Positions 8,281-16,644 of a DNA stretch of 64,000 nt are shown here, one piece after another. A program made the position numbers and the translations under genes. Under the pieces are notes generated by a model, which saw nothing but the letters and a program-made list of their open reading frames with translations, searched no databases and had not been told where the DNA came from. The stretch covers positions 186,001-250,000 of the forward strand of contig NZ_JAPNLM010000007.1 in assembly GCF_026627255.1 (NCBI RefSeq). Reading direction: 5' to 3'. How positions within the stretch are numbered: the first letter of the stretch is position 1; every line of letters begins with the position of its first letter. The DNA is from Streptomyces antarcticus (lineage in GTDB: Bacteria; Actinomycetota; Actinomycetes; Streptomycetales; Streptomycetaceae).

Positions 8281-9603
8281 GTGGGAGTACGAGTACAGCA
8301 GCCGGCCGCGCTGCCGGGGCAGCTCCGGGACCGGGCACGCCTGGCGGCCGTGAAGGCGACGGGCCTGCTGGACACGGGGCCGGAGCAGGTCTTCGAGGAC
8401 CTCGCCGGTCTGGCGGCCCGGGTCACCGTCTCGGGGCGGGCCTTCATCACGCTGGTGGACGAGCACCGCTCGTTCTGGAAGGCCTGCGTCGGTGTGGACG
8501 CGGTCGCGGTCCAGGACCGGCAGAACCCGGTCGAGGAGAGCTTCTGCTCCTTCCTCGTCGGCCTCGACGGGGCTCCGTTCATCGTGGACGACGCCGCCAA
8601 CGACCCCCGCACCCGCGACCACCCGTCCGTCGCGACGATGGGCATCGGCGCCTGGGCCGGCTACCCCCTTCTCGGCTCCGGAGGGGAAGTCCTGGGCAGC
8701 TTCTGCGTCATCGACGACAACCCCCGCCCCTGGACTCCCGCCGACCTGACGACGCTGGAGACCCTGTCGCGCGCGGTGGGCGCGGAGATAGGCCTGCGCC
8801 AGTCCCTCACCGCCGCCCAGAACGCCCACAGCCTCTCCGCGGACCTCGCCCACTCCCTGCAGCAGGGCCTCCTGCCCCCGGCCCCGCCCGCCGTGCCGGG
8901 CATCGAGGTCGCGGCCTCCTACACCCCCGCCTCCCGCGCCGGACGCTCGGACATCGAGGTCGGCGGCGACTTCTACGACCTGTTCCGCACCCGCGGCACG
9001 TCCTGGGCCGCCGTCCTGGGCGACGTGTGCGGCAAGGGCGTCCAGGCCGCCCAGGTCTCCTCCATGGCCCGCTACACGATCCGCGCGGTCGCCAACGAGA
9101 ACCACACTCCCGCCGACGTCCTGGCCCACCTGAACACGGCGATGCTCGCCCAGGGCGCCCCACGGTTCCTGACGGCCGTCTACGCTCGCTTCCGCCTCAC
9201 CCCCGCCGGCATCGCCGGCACCCTCGCCCTGGCCGGCCACCCGCCCGCCTTCGTCCGCCGGGCCGACGGCACGGTCCGGGAGATCGGCGTACCGGGCCAG
9301 CTCCTGGGCGTCTTCGACCCCATCCGGCTGACCGACACCAGGTTCCGCCTCGGCCCGGGCGACCTGTTCCTCCTGTTCACCGACGGCGCGACCGAGGCCC
9401 GTGCCCGCCCCGGGCGCCCGGACCGTACGCGGGACGTCTTCGACGACGCCGACCTGGCCCGCACCCTGGCCGCCACGGCCGGCATGAACGCCGCCGACAC
9501 CGTCGGCCACATCAACAACGCCCTCGCCGCGCGCCACGCGGGGTGGGCCAGCGACGACACCGCCCTCCTCGCCCTGCGCGTCCCCGACGACCACCGAGGC
9601 TGA
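8281..9603 (+). CDS. GAF-domain SpoIIE/PP2C serine phosphatase
   Basis: A cytoplasmic 440-aa protein (from GTG 8281). An N-terminal GAF domain (about 25-165, with FCSFLV, FIVDDA and GSFCVID segments) senses an unknown ligand. A helical linker with DLAHSLQQGLLP precedes a SpoIIE phosphatase domain containing VGGDFYDLF, LGDVCGKGVQAA, LAGHPPAFV, LFTDGATEA and DDTALLALRV. These residues provide the Mg/Mn sites of PP2C enzymes that act on phosphorylated anti-anti-sigma factors. The start is uncertain; GTG 8281 follows GGAG. A STAS gene lies 340 bp downstream, a likely substrate class. Confidence 0.85.
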   Translation: MGVRVQQPAALPGQLRDRARLAAVKATGLLDTGPEQVFEDLAGLAARVTVSGRAFITLVDEHRSFWKACVGVDAVAVQDRQNPVEESFCSFLVGLDGAPFIVDDAANDPRTRDHPSVATMGIGAWAGYPLLGSGGEVLGSFCVIDDNPRPWTPADLTTLETLSRAVGAEIGLRQSLTAAQNAHSLSADLAHSLQQGLLPPAPPAVPGIEVAASYTPASRAGRSDIEVGGDFYDLFRTRGTSWAAVLGDVCGKGVQAAQVSSMARYTIRAVANENHTPADVLAHLNTAMLAQGAPRFLTAVYARFRLTPAGIAGTLALAGHPPAFVRRADGTVREIGVPGQLLGVFDPIRLTDTRFRLGPGDLFLLFTDGATEARARPGRPDRTRDVFDDADLARTLAATAGMNAADTVGHINNALAARHAGWASDDTALLALRVPDDHRG

Positions 9604-9942
9604 AGGCCCCGGCCATGGACACCAGCCCGGACCCTCACAGCCGGCTCACCGTCCTCGAAGGTCCCATCACCAGGCCCCCGGCCCGGGTCCCTCCTGCGCG
9701 GCACCTCGACCTGCCGGGACGAGGGGACGTTGCGAGCGGCCCTGGTCCGCGCCACCCTCACCGGCCTGCCCGTGACCGTCGAACTCGACTCCCTCGAACA
9801 CGCCGTCGGGACCCTCCTCGGCCTGTGTTTTGGATCATGGGCCGCCCGAAGCGGTGCACGGCTCTGTCACCGGTATGTTGGCGGCGGGGCGGACACGGAA
9901 CCGCACCGCCGGCGAACGGCCGGCAGACGCTGGGGAGCGCAG
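9604..9942. other. gap with possible decayed STAS-like sequence
   Basis: No intact gene. From about 9670 to 9830, one plus-strand frame reads like part of a STAS or MEDS-type protein (EGTLRAALVRATLTGLPVTV, then LDSLEH), while an ATG at 9615 opens a different frame with HSRLTVLEGPITRP. The two would join only with a frameshift near 9690. It may be a broken anti-anti-sigma gene, but this is weak. GGGGAG at 9932-9937 belongs to the next gene. Confidence 0.35.
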
Positions 9943-10284
9943 GTGGAGCAGCAGGTCGAGGTCCAGGTCCATGTCCTGGGCGATGAGGACGGTGTCCGCG
10001 TCATCGTGTGTGCGGGCGAGTTCGACCAGGAGACCCTGGAACCCCTCCGGGCGGCCTGCATGGCCGCCGCCGACGATCCCGGCGTACGCCGGATCGTCCT
10101 GGACGTCACCCAGGTCGCCTTCGCCGACTCCTCCATGCTCAACCTGATGGTCCGCATGCTGCGCACCGGTCGCCTGGTCCTGGCCGGCCCGGTGCCCCCT
10201 CGGCTCGGCCGGCTCCTGGACCTCACCCAGGCCCGCGACCTGTTCCCGACGGCTGACGGCATCGAGGCGGCACGCACCCTGTAA
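9943..10284 (+). CDS. STAS-domain anti-anti-sigma factor
   Basis: A 113-aa single STAS domain. The segment IVLDVTQVAFADSSMLNLMV contains the conserved D-S-S/T phosphorylation loop, whose second serine is the usual target of an anti-sigma kinase. GTG 9943 is chosen because GGGGAG (9932-9937) lies 5 bp upstream. It follows two SpoIIE phosphatase genes, consistent with a partner-switching module controlling a sigma factor, although no RsbW-like kinase or sigma gene is in the window. Confidence 0.85.
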   Translation: MEQQVEVQVHVLGDEDGVRVIVCAGEFDQETLEPLRAACMAAADDPGVRRIVLDVTQVAFADSSMLNLMVRMLRTGRLVLAGPVPPRLGRLLDLTQARDLFPTADGIEAARTL

Positions 10285-10408
10285 AGGCGCGGCAGATCGC
10301 GTCGTGCCAGTGCGGCGCGGTGCCGCGGGGCAGTGCCGCGCGGACGATGCGCAGGGCTTCGTCGGGGTCGATGCCGAGGCGGGCGATGACGGCGGCGGGC
10401 TCGCCGGA

Positions 10409-10530
10409 TGCCGACGCCTCCACCGCCGCTACGAACGCAAGGCCGAACACTTCCTCGCCTTCGTCGGCATCGCGGCACTCCTGATCGGATACGCCGCCTC
10501 AACAAGCGGATCAAACCGAGAAACCAGTGA
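10409..10530 (+). pseudogene. IS5-type transposase C-terminal remnant
   Basis: About 40 codons match the extreme C-terminus of IS5-family DDE transposases (CRRLHRRYERKAEHFLAFVG). The frame breaks near 10490, after which the terminal IRRLNKRIK segment continues in another frame to a stop at 10530. The remainder of the gene is absent. The fragment abuts the end of the Imm10-like gene on the opposite strand, marking old IS activity. Confidence 0.75.
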
Positions 10531-10918
10531 GCCGAGGCCGGGCTTCCTCGCGTCCGAAGGTCAGCACCTTCGCAAGCACCTCGCGCATCTCGTCAATGCT
10601 CTCGGCCGGCACGTCGAGCACTGCCTCGATCTTCGCGTCCTCCAACTCCAAGTCATCCAGACGATCGGGGTCCAGCGACACCGTGAGCAGGCTGCCCGTC
10701 AGAGCCACCTCAAGGACACAGCCATAGGCCGTGCACTGGTCCGGGGTCATCACGCAGTACGTGTCGAGCCCGAGCGAGATGTCCTGTACGGACGGTTCGC
10801 CGATAGCGCTCGTGAACAGCAGGAAGAAGCCCTCATCCTCCTCCGCCACACCAGCCTGCATCTCGCCTTCAGCGTCGACCTCGGCAGCCACCGCACGGGC
10901 TGTGAACCTGTATGTCAT
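10511..10918 (-). CDS. Imm10-family immunity protein
   Basis: A 135-aa acidic protein starting MTYRFTARAVAAE with a GLDTYCVMTPDQ core, which I recognise as the pattern of Imm10, immunity proteins associated with polymorphic toxins. It would neutralise a cognate toxin in the cytoplasm. No toxin gene is adjacent; only transposase fragments flank it (10409-10530 and 11009-11996). It may therefore be an orphan immunity gene stranded by rearrangement. Start ATG 10918 gives the normal family N-terminus. Family call is from memory. Confidence 0.7.
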   Translation of the reverse strand: MTYRFTARAVAAEVDAEGEMQAGVAEEDEGFFLLFTSAIGEPSVQDISLGLDTYCVMTPDQCTAYGCVLEVALTGSLLTVSLDPDRLDDLELEDAKIEAVLDVPAESIDEMREVLAKVLTFGREEARPRLTGFSV

Positions 10919-11008
10919 ACACCGGTTCTACCAGGAGCCCAGCACAGCTCACGCTCACCCCCTCCGCCCACGAGTGCTGAAGCCACCTCCACAAGAAACG
11001 ACGTCTTA

Positions 11009-11996
11009 GACCGACCGGCAAATGGTGCGGACCGGCGCTGGCCTACGGCTCCGAGGCAAGACAGGCACGGGCCTGAGTGATCATGGAGTTCTCTACGCTC
11101 AGTGATTACCGGAGGGCCCGTGCCTGCTGTCCCATCTTGCCTGCTCGAACCCCTGTGGGACCAGTTCGCCGACCTCCTGCCCGTACGGGACGAGTACGCG
11201 CCGACCCACCCACTGGGCTGCCACCGCCGCCGAGTCGCCGAGTCGCCGACCGGATCGTCTTTGAACATGTCGTCCAAGTCCTGGTCCACGGCTCCGGATA
11301 CGAGCGGCTCTCCAGCCCCGGGTGCTCAGACCGCACGATCCGACGCCGTGTCAGACAGTGGGCCGAGATGGGGATATCGGAACAGGTCCACGCACTGGCA
11401 CTGGAGGCGTACGACCGAATGATCGGCCTCGGGCTGGCCGAGATCTCGGTGGACGGCTGCATCACCAAGGCTCCTTCCGGTGGCGAGAAGGCCGGCCGCT
11501 CCCCGGTCGACCGCGGCAAGCAGGGCTGAAGCGCCCGGTTTCCTCCGACGCGGCCGGGGTGCCGCTGGGGATCGTCTCGGCCGGCGCCAACCGGCACGAC
11601 TCACCTCTGCTCGGCCCCACCCTGCAAGCCACGAAGGATCAGGTCGGCGCCCTGCCGGACAACGTGAACGTCAATCTGGACCGCGGCTACGACAGCGGCA
11701 AGACCCGTGAACTGCTGGATGAGTTCGGCTTCACCGGTGAGATCGCCCGCAAGGGGATACCCGCCCCGATCCAGGCGGGGAAGCGGTGGGTTATCGAGCG
11801 CACGCACTCGTGGATGAACGGCTACGGCAAGCTGCGGCGGTGCACCGAGAGGGACGGCAAGGCCGTGGATTTCTACCTCTACCTGGCCGCCGCCCTCGTC
11901 ACGCTCCGCATGCTTGTCCGCCGCGCGACCAGCCTCTACCGCTGGGACGACCGCCCCACCACCCGCCGCCTCAAGTGACCCATTTGCCGGTCGGTC
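11009..11996 (+). mobile_element. IS5-family insertion sequence with TTA target duplication
   Basis: The 988-bp element is bounded by perfect 17-bp inverted repeats: GACCGACCGGCAAATGG at 11009-11025 and its complement at 11980-11996. Identical TTA triplets flank it (11006-11008 and 11997-11999), a 3-bp target duplication of the TNA type known for the IS1031/IS427 side of IS5. A further imperfect inverted repeat (about 11052-11146) brackets the transposase start. Ends are intact, so the copy could still move if transposase is supplied in trans, but its own gene is broken. Confidence 0.9.
11120..11978 (+). pseudogene. IS5-family DDE transposase, two frameshifts
   Basis: The product begins at GTG 11120 (GGAG at 11111) with PAVPSCLLEPLWDQF. 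The frame is lost at an exact 8-bp tandem duplication of GAGTCGCC (11232-11239 and 11240-11247). It resumes with VADRIVFEHVV through the first catalytic Asp region (EISVDGCITKAP) to RGKQG, then hits a stop at 11527-11529. A missing base there shifts the frame, and the rest (DAAGVPLGIVSAGANRHDSP, LDRGYDSGKTR, and RTHSWMNGYGKLRRC with the final catalytic Glu in VIERTHSW) is intact to 11978. It is inactive unless frameshifting occurs. Confidence 0.9.
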
Positions 11997-12122
11997 TTAG
12001 CCGCAACCGGCGGCCGCCGGTTGCGGCCGAAGCCGGGAACGGACTCCGCCCCGCCGGGTCCTGATGGACAGGGCCCAGCGGGGCGGAGGACGGGATGGAG
12101 GACGGGGCGCGGGAGATTCGTT

Positions 12123-12389
12123 TCAGTGGCTGCGGCGCCCGGCCACGAGCCGGTACAGCAGGAGCAGGATGACCGAGCCCACGATGGCCGCGATCCAGGT
12201 GGACAGGTGGAAGAATCCGTTGATCGATTCGACTCCGAAGATGACCTTCCCGAGCCAGCCGCCGAGCAGTCCGCCGGCGATGCCGATCAGCATGGTGATC
12301 AGGCAGCCGCCGGGGTCGCGGCCGGGGGTGATCGCTTTGGCGATGGCGCCGGCCAGCAGTCCGATCAGGATCCAGGCGATGATTCCCAC
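12123..12389 (-). CDS. GlsB/YeaQ/YmgE-family stress membrane protein
   Basis: An 88-aa protein of three glycine-rich hydrophobic helices (IAWILIGLLAGAIAKAI, CLITMLIGIAGGLLGGWLG and WIAAIVGSVILLLLYRL), the standard layout of the GlsB/transglycosylase-associated family. Members are membrane proteins induced by general stress; their biochemical role is unknown. GTG start at 12389 gives the family-length protein. It follows the DJ-1/PfpI gene by 11 bp on the same strand, so they form an operon. Confidence 0.88.
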   Translation of the reverse strand: MGIIAWILIGLLAGAIAKAITPGRDPGGCLITMLIGIAGGLLGGWLGKVIFGVESINGFFHLSTWIAAIVGSVILLLLYRLVAGRRSH

Positions 12390-12400
12390 GGTGTGTCCCC

Positions 12401-12934
12401 TCAGCCCTTCAGTTCGGTGACCAGTGCGGTGCAGAACGCGGGCAGGTCGTCCGGGTTCCGGCTGGTGATGAGCGTGGAGGGCGCCGCCGTGCAGACGTGA
12501 ACCTCTTCGTCCACCCAGTTGCCACCCGCGTTGACCAGGTCTGTGCGCAGACTGGGCCAGGACGTCAGGGTGCGGCCGCGCAGGACATCGGCCTCCACCA
12601 GCGTCCACGGCGCGTGGCAGATCGCCGCGACGGGCTTGCCCTGGTCGAAGAAGCTGCGGACCAGCGCGACGGCCTCCGCGTTCACCCGCAGCGCGTCGGG
12701 GTTGGCCACACCGCCGGGCAGGACCAGAGCGTCGAACTCCTCGGCCTTGGCCTCGCCCACGGTGAGGTCGACGGGGAACGTGTCGGCCTTGTCCAGATGG
12801 TCGAACGCCTGCACACGGCCCGGCTCGAGGGACACCAGGGAGGGGCTGCCCCCAGCCTGGACGACGGCCTGCCACGGTTGGGTCAGCTCGACCTGTTCGA
12901 TGCCCTCGGTGGCCACCAGGAACGCCACGCGCAT
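12401..12934 (-). CDS. DJ-1/PfpI-family protein (class I glutamine amidotransferase-like)
   Basis: A 177-aa cytoplasmic protein with the PfpI fold. FDALVLPGGVANPDALR is followed by the nucleophile elbow with catalytic Cys-His in VAAICHAPWTL, near residue 112. Relatives act as protease-like, chaperone or deglycase enzymes in stress defence. Start ATG 12934 is preceded by GGAG on the minus strand. Length is normal (about 170-190 aa). It is transcribed with the GlsB-like gene, supporting a general-stress role. Confidence 0.9.
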   Translation of the reverse strand: MRVAFLVATEGIEQVELTQPWQAVVQAGGSPSLVSLEPGRVQAFDHLDKADTFPVDLTVGEAKAEEFDALVLPGGVANPDALRVNAEAVALVRSFFDQGKPVAAICHAPWTLVEADVLRGRTLTSWPSLRTDLVNAGGNWVDEEVHVCTAAPSTLITSRNPDDLPAFCTALVTELKG

Positions 12935-13105
12935 GAAAATGTCTCCTTCGGAAGTGAAAGTCACGATCTGTCTATCGACTGTCCCATGGTCGGAGGACGA
13001 AACATCGAAAGGGGATCAACTACAACATCCCGGGCTGGTCGGCACCGTGTGCCGCATCCGGTAAGGACTCCGTGGTCAGGTCGCCATGCAGAAGGGTCAC
13101 TCACC

Positions 13106-13694
13106 ATGTCGGACGCCGTGTCGGACGCCGTACCGCTGCCGGTTCATCTCGACGAGGAGGTGCACTGACTCGCGGCTACCCCTGCCCTGCCGTCCGAGCT
13201 CGTACGTCGCCTCCTCGCCCATCGCGAGGGATCGGGCAGGGGCGGCAGCCTGTACGACCAACTACCGGCGGCTTCCCCACCCGGTTCCGCCGGCCGACGA
13301 TCCCGACGAGGGCGTACGCAGGGAGCTCGCGAAGCACCCAGACCTCCCACCGGCGCTGCGCGACGAGCTCGCCGCAGACCCCGATCCGACCGTCACGCCT
13401 CGCCGTACGCCTACTCCGTGCATCGGCCGCGATGGGAGAACCCGGTGGCGTCCGGCCGACGACTGGCAACTGGCCCTGAGGGAGGTGGACTTGCCGGTCG
13501 AATCCCTGCATCGCCTTGCCCCCGACCCCGACCGCATGGTGCGCCGCGTGACAGCGGCCCATCCCCGGCTGCTGGCGGAGGGCTTGGCGAGGCTGCTGGT
13601 CGACCCATCGGAGTCCTTCGCGAGCGCCGCGGCGGGCAATCCCGACCTGTCGTCCGCGGCCATGCACAGGATCCTCGCCCTGGCAGGCCTGTGA
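13106..13694 (+). pseudogene. broken LRV/HEAT-like repeat protein gene
   Basis: Pieces of one alpha-helical repeat protein appear in successive frames: MSDAVSDAVPLPVHLDEEVH then a TGA at 13166, the same frame continuing PALPSELVRRLLAHREG, then a shift to PDDPDEGVRRELAKHPDLPP and RDELAADPDPTV, a short RLAVRLLRAS in another frame, and finally VESLHRLAPDPDRMVRRVTA to LAGL and a stop at 13694. The ADPDPxVRxxLAxHP pattern is that of leucine-rich-variant or HEAT repeats. At least one stop and two frameshifts make it nonfunctional. Confidence 0.65.
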
Positions 13695-14489
13695 CATCGG
13701 ATCGCACGTCGCCGACGGCGGCGAAGCCGTGGACGCCCGTACCGTGCGTCGACTCCCCTCCCTGGGCCGCTGTTCGAAATCGATTACCTCACCGTCGAAC
13801 GCCCAAAAATCTATGCTGGCTGGAGTAGACATTGGATTCCGGTCTGGTTATGGTTTCTCTCGTAGCCCAGAGAGACCGAAGGGCCTGGCAGAGACGAACT
13901 GCCGGGCAGCAGTACCCGCAAGACAGGTAGTCGCAGTTCAGCAGTGCGGTGCGGTGGTGGAGTTCCGAAGCCAGAGCGGTTGCAGGACGGCGACGGGACT
14001 GGCGACCGGACCGGGTGGCCCGCAGTCATCAGGGGCTGCCGTCGGCAGTACGCAGTACCCAGCAGTGAAGTCAGTGAGTGGTACCTCGGTGAAGGCGTCG
14101 GCTGCGGGCGCGCGCATCGGGAGGTTCGGCAGTGGGGTTCCAAGCCAGAGCAGACGCAGGACGGGCGACGGGGCTGGCTGCCGAAGGCGTGGCGCTCGGT
14201 CAGGTCACGCGCAGTACGAGCAGTTCGCATCACCAGCAGTTCGCATCACGAGCAGTACGCAGTTCCCGTTGGTAAGCAGTTGATCGCCTGAGGGATGAAC
14301 GGAGGGATTGGGCGCCATCAGGATCGCCCGGACGGAGTGTTGAGTCCGGGTACCGCAGGACATCGATAGTGAGGTGGTCTCCGGTCAAGCAACCGCGATC
14401 CCCGCAGCCCCGGCAGCATTCCGGTCGGGCACGCGGACACAGAAGGCCGGCGCAGGATCAGGGCCGGCAGATGGTGTAGCAGTTCCTTC
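13695..14489. repeat. non-coding stretch with 44-bp direct repeats and many GCAGT motifs
   Basis: No gene is convincing over about 800 bp. Two imperfect direct repeats of about 44 bp occur at 13960-14003 and 14135-14178; both share GTTCC-AAGCCAGAG-GCAGGACGG-CGACGGG-CTGGC in order. GCAGT (often GCAGTACGCAGT or GCAGTTCGCA) recurs about 15 times between 13905 and 14280. GC is lower than in neighbouring genes. The layout suggests decayed duplicated DNA or a structured RNA; no function is established. Confidence 0.55.
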
Positions 14490-14520
14490 GGGGCCCTGGT
14501 GCCACAGGCACCAGGGCCCC
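14490..14520. terminator. perfect 14-bp-stem hairpin
   Basis: GGGGCCCTGGTGCC (14490-14503), loop ACA, and the exact complement (14507-14520). It is very stable, works on either strand and has no U-tract, like many actinomycete terminators. It lies 128 bp upstream of the ADF/cofilin-like gene, so it may end upstream transcription. Confidence 0.7.
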
Positions 14521-14647
14521 TCCACGCGTTCCAGCACAGCTCGCGCGCGAGGCGACTCGCCGACCAGGGCACGCACCGGTCGGCGCAACCTCGCGAACGC
14601 TTGATTCGTTGATCCCAGGTCCAGCCCTGCGACCGAAGCGAGCCACC

Positions 14648-15049
14648 ATGAGCCACCCGACCGGCCTGTCACCCGAAGCTGTCGACGCCCTCCACCGCCT
14701 CAAGGACCAGCGTGACGTCAACACCGTGATCCTCCACTGCGCCCCGGCGCCGCATGCGCTGGAGGTCGAACTGGTAGGCAACCTGACCCACGAAGAGCTC
14801 CTCCAGGCCCTTCCGCCGGACGCGGCGCGCCTGGTCGTCCACGAACTGGCCTTCGCCACCCGGGAGGGTTCGCGCAGGCATGAGACGGTGCTGATCCAGT
14901 GGGCCCCGGCGGAGGCCGGCGGACAAGAGGAGCCCTGTACCGAGGGATACGCGGCCCTGAAGGAGTTCCTCACGGACACTCGCATGCATCTCACCGCCGG
15001 GCAGAAGGACCAACTGGACTACCGAAGGCTGGTCGCCCTGAACGGCTGA
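14648..15049 (+). CDS. ADF/cofilin-like protein
   Basis: A 133-aa protein whose order of segments follows the eukaryotic ADF-H fold: LSPEAVDALHRLK at the start, a beta strand, THEELLQALPPDAARLVVHE (compare cofilin ..FVASLPENDCRYAVYD..), LAFATREGSRRHETVLIQWAP (compare ..FTTEDGCQKSKIFFIAWSP..), then a C-terminal helix region ending DYRRLVAL. Eukaryotic members bind and sever actin; the bacterial target is unknown. ATG 14648 is chosen as the start of the ADF domain; the upstream in-frame extension is intergenic. No actin-like gene is nearby. Fold match is by eye. Confidence 0.7.
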   Translation: MSHPTGLSPEAVDALHRLKDQRDVNTVILHCAPAPHALEVELVGNLTHEELLQALPPDAARLVVHELAFATREGSRRHETVLIQWAPAEAGGQEEPCTEGYAALKEFLTDTRMHLTAGQKDQLDYRRLVALNG

Positions 15050-15116
15050 AGGCCCATACGCCGCACGCGCGTCGAGCGGCAGGCGAAGGGCCGGATCAGA
15101 AGGTTGACCGAACGCG

Positions 15117-15332
15117 ATGTCAGTGGTCCGTGCAGAGATGGGCGGACTCAGCTTCCTGAACTGCTGGAAGTCCGCCGCGAAGCCCGTGTACTCGTCCTCG
15201 TCCTCGGCCCACGCCTCGACCCACGCCTTGGCCGATGCCTTGGTCGATGTCCTCCGGTTCATCGACGGCAGCGAGGACGAACAGATGGATCCGGACGATG
15301 CCGTCAAGGTCCTGGAAGGCATCACGCCATGA
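15117..15332 (+). CDS. small hypothetical protein
   Basis: A 71-aa product with a plausible acidic, helical C-terminal half (ALADALVDVLRFIDGSEDEQ then MDPDDAVKVLEGI) and amino acid use unlike a random GC-rich frame. The N-terminal third is serine-rich and less convincing. I do not recognise a family. It follows the ADF-like gene by 67 bp on the same strand. Confidence 0.5.
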   Translation: MSVVRAEMGGLSFLNCWKSAAKPVYSSSSSAHASTHALADALVDVLRFIDGSEDEQMDPDDAVKVLEGITP

Positions 15333-15439
15333 CGGCCGACACCCCGCTGGGCAGCCCGGATGGCAAGGGGGACGTTCGTCGTGGTCGACAGCAAGCGCCT
15401 TGAGAACTTACCGACAAGCCCCCGGGCAAACGACCCCGT

Positions 15440-15529
15440 TCAGTCCCACCAGTTGAACATCAGCTCGCCGACTGTGCTGGGGCGCCAGTAGCCCACCTGT
15501 TCCAGCTCTTCTTCGGCGAGCTCACTGGT
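15440..15529 (-). pseudogene. C-terminal fragment of a conserved hypothetical protein
   Basis: The last 29 codons of a minus-strand frame read TSELAEEELEQVGYWRPSTV then GELMFNWWD and stop, a C-terminus I recall from small conserved Streptomyces proteins. Upstream of about 15529 the frame is only antisense to the MFS fragment, so the gene is cut at that point. The cut coincides with the start of homology of the MFS fragment, marking a rearrangement junction. Confidence 0.45.
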
Positions 15530-16289
15530 GTCAGCCGACAACGGCTGGCTGATGCTCGCCCTCCTCGCCCTCGGCGCGCTCTTCCTGGCCGGCTTCTTCC
15601 GCTGGGTCCGTGCCAGGGAACGCGCAGGCAAGGAACCGCTGCTCTCCACCAGCCTGTTCCGCATCCGCACCTCCAACCTCGGGCTCGTCACCCAGAACAC
15701 CCAGTGGCTGCTCCTGATGGGGGTGTCCTTCACGGTGGCCTCCTACCTGCAGGTCGTCCGCGGCTACGACGCGGTCCAGACCGGCGTGATCTTCACCGCG
15801 GCCACCCTCGGAATCCTCGTGTCCTCCCTCGCAGCCGAACGCCTCGCCAAGCGCCGCGCACAGCGCACGCTCATCCTCACGGGGTTCGTCACCACGATCG
15901 TCGGCATCATTGTTCTGATCATCGTGGTCGGCGGCTCCCCCAGCCCCTGGGCCTTCGCGCCCGGACTGCTCCTCATCGGCCTCGGACTCGGCGTGATGCT
16001 CACCCCCTCGGTCAACATCGTCCAGTCGAGCTTCGCCGAGGACCAGCAGGGCGAGATCTCCGGCCTGTCCCGCAGCGTCTCCAACCTCGGCTCCTCCCTC
16101 GGTACGGCAGTCGCAGGCACCATCCTCGTCGCCGGCCTCACCAGCCACGCCTACGCCGCTGCGATGATCACCCTGGGAGCCGTCGGACTCATCGGCCTCA
16201 CCGCCGCCGCACTCCTTCCTCACCACCCGCCACACGCCCCCGCCCCCACCGGCCGACAAGACGCACCCAACCCGGCCGGCGATAAGTGA
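15528..16289 (+). pseudogene. C-terminal half of a DHA2-type MFS efflux pump
   Basis: 253 codons cover about the last seven helices of a 14-helix drug:H+ antiporter. The central loop (RARERAGKEPLLSTSLFRIR), TQNTQWLLLMGVSFTVASYL, the MLTPSVNIVQSSF motif and the SRSVSNLGSSLGTAVAGTI antiporter-type segment are clear, with a normal C-terminus. The N-terminal half is missing. A GTG at 15528 could start translation, but the product would lack the proton-coupling motifs. An N-terminal MFS half lies 350 bp away in the opposite direction. Confidence 0.85.
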
Positions 16290-16644
16290 GCAAGAGGTCG
16301 TTCTCCGATGAGGCGGCGCGAATGCGGGTCAGCATCCCTAGCGACCGGTCACGCCTACCTTGGTCCGGGCTCCGGCAACGCTGGCCGGCCGGGCACGCCC
16401 TGATGAGGCTGGCCGCTGCCTCCCGCCAACCGGCCGGATGCCCCTGGCGCCCGGCCGCGCAGGCCCGCCGAGGGCTTCTCACTCCTCCTCCCAGATGGCC
16501 GGGGCACGGCAGGGGCCGCAGGCTGCCAGGCGGGTCCGGCAGGTCCGGCAGGTCGGGCAGACAGAGCGAATAGCGGACCAGCATGTTGATGTGATGCCGC
16601 ACGAACGTGCCGTGCCGCAGCGTCGAGGTGAGGGCAGATCGCGC
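16290..16644. other. non-coding junction between two MFS halves
   Basis: No gene is supported in these 355 bp. A short direct repeat with unit near GTCCGGCAG occurs at about 16535-16561. It separates two oppositely oriented MFS fragments and probably contains the breakpoint of an old inversion or deletion. Confidence 0.45.

Noticed and set aside
10223..10450. Minus-strand frame with EPAAVIARLGIDPDEALRIV as a real gene
   Set aside because: It has somewhat protein-like composition but overlaps the STAS gene and the transposase relic, lacks a start signal and matches no family I know; at most a fragment.
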